Of a stretch of DNA of 18,834 nucleotides, positions 14,942-18,834 are shown in pieces. The stretch comes from CAZWEJ01 sp964632435 (GTDB lineage: Bacteria; Patescibacteriota; Saccharimonadia; UBA4664; SCTI01), in the NCBI GenBank assembly GCA_964632435.1, contig CAZWEJ010000011.1, forward strand, positions 1 to 18,834, given 5' to 3'. The notes under the pieces are model-generated. The model had not been told where the DNA came from and did no database searches. It saw only the letters and a list, made by a program, of their open reading frames with translations. Every line of letters begins with the position of its first letter. Position 1 is the first letter of the stretch. The translations under genes and the position numbers were made by a program.

Positions 14942-15040
14942 TTAGAAGATGAATGGGGCGATGATGACTGCTACTACAATCAGGGCGAAGAACGCCCAGA
15001 GGCTTAGCAGCCATTCCGCCTTACAGCTTTTGGGTTCCAT
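14942..15040 (-). CDS. Small single-pass membrane protein (32 residues)
   Basis: The frame encodes MEPKSCKAEW followed by LLSLWAFFALIVVAVIIAPF and IF, then TAA. It has a short charged N-terminus with one cysteine and an unbroken hydrophobic stretch of about 20 residues, a clean single-pass helix. TAAGGGAAC directly precedes the ATG, giving a Shine-Dalgarno at good spacing. It lies 33 nt downstream of the 111-residue gene in the same orientation and looks like the last gene of the minus-strand group. No family is recognised. Size, helix and ribosome site together make chance unlikely. Confidence 0.6.
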   Translation of the reverse strand: MEPKSCKAEWLLSLWAFFALIVVAVIIAPFIF

Positions 15041-15073
15041 GTTCCCTTAGCCTCCCAGAGCGTCTGTAGCTAC

Positions 15074-15409
15074 TTACTTTCGCTTCTTACGAGGCTTCTT
15101 TTTTGCAGGGAGCTTACCGGCTTGAATATCGAGATCTGCCGCGATAACTCGCCTCATCCTCCCAGCTATAACCGGTGATCTACCGATCAGCCTGCCCAAC
15201 TCCTTTTCTGGGATGGTGTGCCAGTTTGGAATTGCAACGATCCTTTCGAAAATCTCCTCTGCGGTAGCCGGCCTTCCGCCGTCAACCTCAACGGTATCGA
15301 GCTTTTCGTGCCGCCGTCTTTGCTGACGATTGCCTTGAGGGTCAGCTGGGCCCCTTGCCTTAAGCCGGCTAAGGGGAAGGGATTCACGGTTTTGAGCCGC
15401 TTTAGACAT
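15074..15409 (-). CDS. Small basic protein, possible DNA-binding (HTH-like)
   Basis: This 111-residue very basic protein has a disordered N-terminus (MSKAAQNRESLPLSRLKARGPADPQGNRQQ-like composition). A central segment, ATAEEIFERIVAIPNWHTIPEKELGRLIGRSP, is followed by VIAGRMRRVIAADLD and could form a helix-turn-helix. The tail is lysine/arginine-only (PAKKKPRKKRK), as in nucleic-acid-binding proteins. The ribosome site GAAGG is 8 nt upstream of ATG 15409. The frame is continuous with the upstream 122-residue gene, apart from a single TGA and seven further sense codons. The gene is GC-rich (37 of 60 at 15301-15360). I recognise no family; a regulator or phage/plasmid-type protein is a guess. 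Confidence 0.6.
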   Translation of the reverse strand: MSKAAQNRESLPLSRLKARGPADPQGNRQQRRRHEKLDTVEVDGGRPATAEEIFERIVAIPNWHTIPEKELGRLIGRSPVIAGRMRRVIAADLDIQAGKLPAKKKPRKKRK

Positions 15410-15430
15410 TTGAGCCGCCTTCGCAGGGTG

Positions 15431-15799
15431 TCATGATGCCTCCTCGGTTCGAGCCGGCATGAACCACGGTGCCTCATCGAGGGGGAATCGTTCATGTTTG
15501 ATGTATCCATCGACATTCTCGAACTGGTCCTTTGCGTTAAGCCGCATAACGCTCATCAAGTTCTCCCATGCCTCATCAGCTGCATCGAAGCTCTCGAAGC
15601 TCCAAACGTCATGCCCCGGTTCGCTAGTCGCGGGAGTGCAGTACCGGTGAATTACGAACGGGCTTACGCCCCGCGGTGCACCAGAAGGGCTGGAAATTGC
15701 GAGCAGCTCGATGTATACGTGAGCACCCTTGGCAGCATAGCCATGCCTGGTAACGAAGCAGGGCCCATCTTGGTATACCCTCTCAGCGTTTTCGCTCAA
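15431..15799 (-). CDS. Hypothetical protein, accessory block
   Basis: This 122-residue soluble acidic protein contains MSENAERVYQDGPCFVTRHG, HVYIELLAISSPSG, VWSFESFDAADEAWENLMSVM and a YIKHERFPLDEAPWF ending. No signal peptide, helix anchor or known motif is seen. The TTG start is supported by AGGAG five bases upstream; the ATG at 15804 reads ATG TTT TGA only. A promoter with TTGAAA, 17 bp and TTTAAT lies upstream. It is the first gene of a minus-strand group with the 111-residue gene (21 nt downstream, same frame) and the 32-residue membrane peptide. Base composition is higher in GC than the chromosomal genes. Function is unknown. Confidence 0.65.
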   Translation of the reverse strand: MSENAERVYQDGPCFVTRHGYAAKGAHVYIELLAISSPSGAPRGVSPFVIHRYCTPATSEPGHDVWSFESFDAADEAWENLMSVMRLNAKDQFENVDGYIKHERFPLDEAPWFMPARTEEAS

Positions 15800-15842
15800 A
15801 ACATCTCCTAGTTCTCTAGATGGAAGTTGCTATCGAAATTCG

Positions 15843-15871
15843 ATTAAATCTATTAAGCATAATTATTTCAA
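15843..15871 (-). promoter_or_regulatory. Sigma70-type promoter of the minus-strand accessory group
   Basis: The minus strand has TTGAAA (15866-15871), a 17-bp spacer and TTTAAT (15843-15848), ten of twelve consensus positions. The predicted leader is roughly 35-40 nt and ends in AGGAG before TTG 15799. This differs from the -35-poor leaderless starts of the chromosomal genes. Confidence 0.6.
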
Positions 15872-15884
15872 TAAAGGCAAGCGT

Positions 15885-15940
15885 AAGAGAAAAAAGAAAG
15901 AGCCCCTAACAGCAGAGCTCAATCTTTGCCGTTGGGGGCT
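15885..15940 (-). terminator. Rho-independent terminator of the 177-residue gene
   Basis: On the minus strand AGCCCCCAAC and GTTAGGGGCT form a 10-position stem with one mismatch and a 20-nt loop. The stem is followed by CTTTCTTTTTTCTCTT, a clear T-tract. It begins 10 nt after the stop at 15951, so it ends that gene and separates it from the next promoter. Confidence 0.8.
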
Positions 15941-15950
15941 TATTGGTGAT

Positions 15951-16484
15951 CTACACCTTCTCGGACTCGTAGATCTGATGGGAGCTCCCAAATGAACTAT
16001 TCCAGCCAACTGGAAACCCGTAGTAGTTACGCAGAACGCTCTCGAGAGTTCGACGGTAGACCCGCCAATCTCTTGAGGAACCAAGCTGAGCTTTTACCCC
16101 CAGCTTACGAGCGTGCATGCCCCAGCTCAATGCTCGAAGGCATTTGACGTGAAGCGGGGCGTGGCTTGTTGCAGCGTTTTCGTATCCTGCCGCACCAGAG
16201 ATCAAAGCCGGACGAACCCTGATGGTCACGAGGTACTCCTTTACGGAAATCTCGTTAATGATCTCGCCAGGCTGATCATCCTTGATCAAGCCGCGGTGCA
16301 TGTTGCAGCGGTAGCGACGGGTTCGACCGTCAACCACCATCGAGTCGGCCAGCTGGCCGCAGCGGTCTGATGACGCCATAGCATCCGGTCGCATGGGGTA
16401 GCTGCAGGGGTTGTAGCTTTCGGACACCTTCGCCATGTGCGACTTGTCCTGTACGAATATTTTGAGGATCCAACTTTTCAGCAT
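15951..16484 (-). CDS. Hypothetical protein with a Cys/His cluster
   Basis: This 177-residue protein next to tRNA-Asp has a Cys/His-rich stretch: NPCSYPMRPDAMASSDRC, then GQLADSMVVDGRTRRYRCNMH (Cys27, Cys42, Cys59, His62). This could be a small zinc-binding fold. After it come the beta-like EISVKEYLVTIRVRPALI and a basic helical part, LHVKCLRALSWGMHARKLGVKAQLGSSRDWRVYRRTLESVLRNYYG. I recognise no family. The start may be ATG 16484 or the internal ATG 16436 (MAKVSES), which has AGGA about 10 nt upstream; neither has the leaderless pattern. GC content and the long promoter-type leader set it apart from the core genes. A strong terminator follows, so it is probably a single-gene transcript. Confidence 0.6.
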   Translation of the reverse strand: MLKSWILKIFVQDKSHMAKVSESYNPCSYPMRPDAMASSDRCGQLADSMVVDGRTRRYRCNMHRGLIKDDQPGEIINEISVKEYLVTIRVRPALISGAAGYENAATSHAPLHVKCLRALSWGMHARKLGVKAQLGSSRDWRVYRRTLESVLRNYYGFPVGWNSSFGSSHQIYESEKV

Positions 16485-16529
16485 GTGCCTAATCCTGGTC
16501 GAGGGTTCGGGGCAAAAAGCTAATCAGCT

Positions 16530-16558
16530 ACTTTACAATAAAACGCTTATAATTGCAA
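16530..16558 (-). promoter_or_regulatory. Possible promoter of the 177-residue gene, abutting tRNA-Asp
   Basis: The minus strand has TTGCAA (16553-16558), 17 bp, then TAAAGT (16530-16535). The -35 begins at the base after the tRNA CCA end. Hexamer matches are only moderate. Confidence 0.35.
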
Positions 16559-16635
16559 TGGCGGGCCCGACCGGATTCGAACCGGCGATCTCCTCCGTGA
16601 CAGGGAGGCATGTTAGGCCTCTACACCACGGGCCC
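16559..16635 (-). tRNA. tRNA-Asp (anticodon GTC)
   Basis: The minus strand folds as a cloverleaf. The acceptor GGGCCCG pairs with CGGGCCC, and the D-arm contains GTGTAGAGGCCTAACATGC. The anticodon stem CCTCC/GGAGG surrounds loop CTGTCAC with anticodon GTC, and the T-arm is GCCGGTTCGAATCCGGT. The discriminator is G and CCA is encoded at 16559-16561. It marks the right edge of the accessory block. I found no second copy of its 3' end within the window. Confidence 0.97.
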
Positions 16636-16741
16636 ACGCCAAAAAGAACTGATTTATATTAGCAAACAACTCCTTATCTGGCAATGCTCCGATTCTGAAC
16701 ACATTTTTTAAGCATAAGTTGAATAAACAGCTGTACAGAGA

Positions 16742-16747
16742 TATAAT
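16742..16747 (+). promoter_or_regulatory. -10 element of the 104-residue membrane protein gene
   Basis: A perfect TATAAT lies nine bases before ATG 16757, so the leader would be about 2-3 nt. Confidence 0.55.
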
Positions 16748-16756
16748 CAACCTATT

Positions 16757-17071
16757 ATGGATCAAAAATCTACTTCTAAAGACAAAACAGACGCACCAAA
16801 GAGTGCTCACGTTATAGATCTTCGTAAGACAAAGCCAGCCTCGACTCCTAAACCAACTGTAAAGCCATCTAAAGCTCCTAAGCCAAAGAAAGACAGTCCG
16901 GTTGAGCCCGAAGTGACAGAAGATTACGTTGAGCCAGAATATCACGACCATTATGTTGCTCCTCAAAAAAGAAAGTTCTGGCCGTCATTCTTCAGATTCC
17001 TACTACTTTTAATAATTCTCGGCCTGATTATTTCCGGGGGAGTATTCTTCTACATAACCTACTATATGTAA
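16757..17071 (+). CDS. Small C-terminally anchored membrane protein
   Basis: This 104-residue protein has a long hydrophilic N-terminal part that is Lys/Pro/Thr-rich (KPASTPKPTVKPSKAPKPKK) and then acidic (VEPEVTEDYVEPEYHDHY). It ends in one strong membrane helix (FFRFLLLLIILGLIISGGVFFYITYY). With no signal peptide, a tail-anchored arrangement with a cytoplasmic N-terminus is likely. I recognise no family. Low-complexity Lys/Pro tails joined to a single helix are common among small CPR envelope proteins. Its TAA stop directly abuts the ATG of the SH3-like gene, so the two are probably linked in function. Confidence 0.7.
   Translation: MDQKSTSKDKTDAPKSAHVIDLRKTKPASTPKPTVKPSKAPKPKKDSPVEPEVTEDYVEPEYHDHYVAPQKRKFWPSFFRFLLLLIILGLIISGGVFFYITYYM
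17060..17065 (+). promoter_or_regulatory. Possible internal leaderless -10 within the upstream gene
   Basis: TACTAT is followed by six bases and ATG 17072, matching the window's leaderless spacing. It sits inside the last codons of the 104-residue gene. The hexamer is only four of six to consensus. Confidence 0.35.
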
Positions 17072-17530
17072 ATGGACAGGCAGGTACAGCCAAACTCCAC
17101 CCTAGATCGAGTAGCAATACTCTCTATAACCGCGTTGATTGCTGGCTTCATCACTTACTTTCAGATTGCTCAACCTAACATAAAGCAGTTGCTCAATATC
17201 AAAGAAGCAGAAGCTCCTAAAGTTGAGAATACAGAAAGCCAGGAAAAAAACGAGCCTGCGCCTTCAACTCCAACTCAAAGTCAGCCAGCTGCAACACCCG
17301 CACCTGCCGCAACACCTGCTCCGACTCCGGCTGCGGCACCAGCTGCAAAGACTGCCACAACGGTATCATTTGTCCACATGAGAACAGGTAAAAGCACCAA
17401 TACTCCTATCGTTACCAATCTTGATGGTGGAACAGTGGTCGAACTTAGAAGCGACTCCGACAAGTACTGGCAAGGTGTCGTTTACCAGGGCAAGAACGGC
17501 TACATCTACAAAACATATCTCCAATACTGA
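17072..17530 (+). CDS. Membrane-anchored SH3-like (SH3b) envelope protein
   Basis: This 152-residue protein has an N-terminal signal anchor (about 13-33, VAILSITALIAGFITYFQIA) and an Ala/Pro-rich linker (about 65-95, repeats of APTPAAAP type). The C-terminal bacterial SH3 domain (about 97-152) contains VHMRTGKSTNTPIVTNLDGGTVVELRSDSDKYWQGVVYQGKNGYIYKTYL. The R-x-G-x-S-T...V...L..G..V.L pattern and the ending WxxVxYxGxxGYIxxxYL are typical of SH3_3 domains that bind cell-wall peptides. An extracytoplasmic wall-binding role follows from the family. There is no gap to the upstream gene and no Shine-Dalgarno, so a leaderless internal start or coupling is likely. Confidence 0.85.
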   Translation: MDRQVQPNSTLDRVAILSITALIAGFITYFQIAQPNIKQLLNIKEAEAPKVENTESQEKNEPAPSTPTQSQPAATPAPAATPAPTPAAAPAAKTATTVSFVHMRTGKSTNTPIVTNLDGGTVVELRSDSDKYWQGVVYQGKNGYIYKTYLQY

Positions 17531-17676
17531 TTTTGGCTTAGCCAAGAAACAATCAGTCTAAGCGTTAGCGTAATTCACCAAAACAAACAAAACTAACATT
17601 GCTGGTTTTGGATCTACCGCTAATGAGCGCCGCCGGGGCTTAAGCGATACTGAACCCATAACGAAGGGTGAAGATA
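17531..17676 (+). other. Intergenic region of 146 nt without a clear element
   Basis: It contains a short hairpin TTGGC-TTA-GCCAA (17533-17545) just after the SH3 gene and a CCAAAAC/GTTTTGG pairing further on. Neither has a T-run. I see no confident promoter, riboswitch or ORF. Confidence 0.3.
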
Positions 17677-17859
17677 ATGAGTAGAACAAGGGGTAGAAAA
17701 ATTAAAGCTCTTAGGAGCAATCCATATGAAGACCCAAATGTATTTTATATGAGCCTAGAAGAGGCCAAGGACTTGATTGCTAGCCGATTTGAATTTGAAA
17801 GCCTGGCAGAGCGCCACGAGAAACAGCGCTTAAAGCGAATGCGGCCAAGCCAAAGCTAG
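17677..17859 (+). CDS. Small basic hypothetical protein (60 residues)
   Basis: The protein starts MSRTRGRKIKALRSNPYEDPNVFYMSLEEAKDLI and ends ASRFEFESLAERHEKQRLKRMRPSQS. It has a basic N-terminus, a short acidic helix and a basic C-terminal helix, with no membrane segment. ATG 17677 is chosen over the GTG at 17668 because GAAGGGTG lies immediately upstream at a normal ribosome-site spacing. It is the only plus-strand gene between the SH3 gene and the convergent transporter, and a hairpin follows the stop. I recognise no family; nucleic-acid binding is possible from charge only. Confidence 0.6.
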   Translation: MSRTRGRKIKALRSNPYEDPNVFYMSLEEAKDLIASRFEFESLAERHEKQRLKRMRPSQS

Positions 17860-17863
17860 CAAA

Positions 17864-17883
17864 GGGGCTCCGAAAGGGGCCCT
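17864..17883. terminator. Hairpin between convergent genes
   Basis: GGGCTCC and GGGGCCC form seven pairs (one G-T) around a GAAA tetraloop, between the stops at 17859 and 17890. On the + strand it is followed by TAAAAAATT rather than a T-run; the minus strand has T6 before the hairpin. A bidirectional terminator is likely from position but imperfect. Confidence 0.5.
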
Positions 17884-17889
17884 AAAAAA

Positions 17890-18804
17890 TTATCGATGAT
17901 GACTGATGTGGATTGGTAATGACTTTCGGACTTCTCCAAAATAGAGTCCTATCACCACTAAGCTCACCCCAAACAACATCACAGCAGTTAAGATCTCACC
18001 TAGAATAAATATTGATCCAACCGCTCCCGCAACAGGACTCAAGTATTCAAGTGGGCTGGCTTCTTCGGCCTTCATCTTCTTTAACCCCAAGTGGTAGAGG
18101 TAGAAGGCAGCCAGGGTTGCGAATATTAGGTTGTAGGCAACTGCAATATAGTCTTGGGACTGAAGGCTAATTGAGCTAACCTGACCAAAATCCTTGATCG
18201 CAAATGGCAGAATCATCAATGCAGCAATATTAAATCTCAATGCGGTCATTTGAGCAGCAGAAACCTTTTTAAGTACTGGCTTTACTAAGATTGTGCCAAG
18301 CACATCTGTAAACACTGCCAATACAATCAATAAGTTACCGACAACATCCATTTTGGTCGTGGAATTCCCCGTGATTATCGGTTCACAGACAATAAGAACT
18401 GCCCCCGCAAAACTGATTAGCAATCCAAATAGAAGCTTGCTATTGAATTTCTCCTTAAGAATCTCAATCGATAATACGTAAAGTACCAGTGGCGCCAAAA
18501 GGTATATCAGGCTTCCATCAAGACCGCTAGAAAGTTTTACCCCTAGGTAGAATAGGTAGGTTGTTAATGCGTACCCAAAGAAGGTTGCAATGATAATTCT
18601 TAGGCGTACTCCTCCATGTAGTCTCTTCCAGCTTCGCAAGGCGATTAGGGTAAAGACAGCGCCACCAAAAGCGAACTTTACAAATAATAAGGGCGCTATT
18701 GGGATCGACTCGAGGCTTGTCTTGATGAGGGGGATATTTAACCCCCAAAACAAATAGGCTAGAGAGACAGCAACTAACGGCCAAACTTTTCGCTTGGATA
18801 TCAT
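17890..18804 (-). CDS. EamA/DMT-superfamily transporter
   Basis: This 304-residue integral membrane protein has about ten hydrophobic segments in two repeats, the EamA architecture. The first starts PLVAVSLAYLFWGLNIPLIKTSLESIPIAPLLFVKFAFGG; the second has DVLGTILVKPVLKKVSAAQMTALRFNIAALMIL. The family exports metabolites or amino acids in exchange for protons; the substrate cannot be read here. The segment EEASPLEYLSPVAGAVGSIFILGEILTAVMLFGVSLVVIGLYF matches the conserved end of the family (the glutamate in LGE). The start at 18804 fits TATAAT seven bases upstream. The gene converges on the 60-residue gene. Confidence 0.92.
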   Translation of the reverse strand: MISKRKVWPLVAVSLAYLFWGLNIPLIKTSLESIPIAPLLFVKFAFGGAVFTLIALRSWKRLHGGVRLRIIIATFFGYALTTYLFYLGVKLSSGLDGSLIYLLAPLVLYVLSIEILKEKFNSKLLFGLLISFAGAVLIVCEPIITGNSTTKMDVVGNLLIVLAVFTDVLGTILVKPVLKKVSAAQMTALRFNIAALMILPFAIKDFGQVSSISLQSQDYIAVAYNLIFATLAAFYLYHLGLKKMKAEEASPLEYLSPVAGAVGSIFILGEILTAVMLFGVSLVVIGLYFGEVRKSLPIHISHHR

Positions 18805-18811
18805 GCTTATG

Positions 18812-18817
18812 ATTATA
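18812..18817 (-). promoter_or_regulatory. -10 element of the transporter gene (leaderless)
   Basis: A perfect TATAAT on the minus strand is followed by seven bases and ATG 18804, again the leaderless spacing. The window ends too soon to judge a -35. Confidence 0.6.
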
Positions 18818-18834
18818 GGGATAATTGCTGGAGC

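Noticed and set aside
15187..15516. 109-codon minus-strand frame overlapping the 122- and 111-residue genes
   Set aside because: It is Arg/His-rich with unnatural composition and overlaps two better supported frames with ribosome sites.
16559..16635. tRNA-Asp as an attachment site with a second att copy
   Set aside because: I looked for a repeat of the tRNA 3' end (GGATTCGAACCGG region) near 13630-14320 and 14914-15075 and saw none. Integration remains possible but is unsupported.
16435..16662. Plus-strand frame running through tRNA-Asp
   Set aside because: It overlaps a certain tRNA; the familiar-looking segment AMAGPTGFEPAI is the well-known false translation of a tRNA complement.
1..18834. 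UGA-to-glycine recoding as in Gracilibacteria/SR1
   Set aside because: The recombinase gene ends with TGA just after its conserved C-terminus, and two pilin genes stop at TGA with ATGA overlaps.
1..18834. CRISPR array, rRNA or transposase gene
   Set aside because: No regularly spaced repeats, rRNA-like conserved stretches or transposase motifs are visible on either strand.

Overview
The window reads as a piece of a small, streamlined bacterial chromosome of the Patescibacteria/CPR type, most like Candidatus Saccharibacteria (TM7). This is an inference. It rests on very tight gene packing, a type IV pilus gene set beside generic housekeeping genes, many leaderless genes (a -10 hexamer placed 6-7 nt before the ATG), TTG starts, and small membrane proteins without clear homologues. 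TGA acts as a stop, for example exactly at the expected end of the recombinase gene, so the UGA-glycine code of Gracilibacteria/SR1 is not in use.

Region 1 (1-5507, + strand) is a type IV pilus locus: prepilin peptidase PilD, then four genes joined by 1-4 nt overlaps. The first codes for an unusual 799-residue prepilin whose globular part carries a calcium-type DxDxD stretch, a proline linker, two PA14-like domains and a further beta-rich module. A PilV/GspI-like, a PilW/GspJ-like and a PilX-like minor pilin follow. Together they look like the initiating tip complex of a pilus with a built-in adhesin. Region 2 (5509-6420, - strand) is a Xer-type tyrosine recombinase that converges on the pilus operon with one base between the stops.

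Region 3 (6475-13633, + strand) holds cell-envelope and housekeeping genes: an O-antigen-ligase-like membrane protein with TPRs, undecaprenyl-diphosphatase UppP, an M16 zinc protease, nucleoside diphosphate kinase with an insertion, a minus-strand tRNA-Arg(CCT), a bacterial PH-domain membrane protein, a membrane-anchored parvulin foldase, and a membrane-anchored HEXXH protein.

Region 4 (about 13632-16500) is accessory in character. It starts with a GC-rich single-gene unit (13688-14233, - strand) bracketed by a near-perfect inverted repeat of about 26 nt, the left copy being split by a 31-nt hairpin segment. Next come an AESPP-motif protein and a minus-strand group of GC-rich unknown genes, including a 32-residue membrane peptide. 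These genes use Shine-Dalgarno sites and, where visible, -35/-10 promoters rather than leaderless starts. The block ends at tRNA-Asp(GTC). Region 5 (16757-18804) has a small C-terminally anchored membrane protein, an SH3-like envelope protein, a 60-residue basic protein and a divergent EamA-family transporter.

No CRISPR array, rRNA, transposase or complete phage is visible. The likeliest candidates for something undescribed are the pilin-PA14 adhesin and the inverted-repeat cassette.
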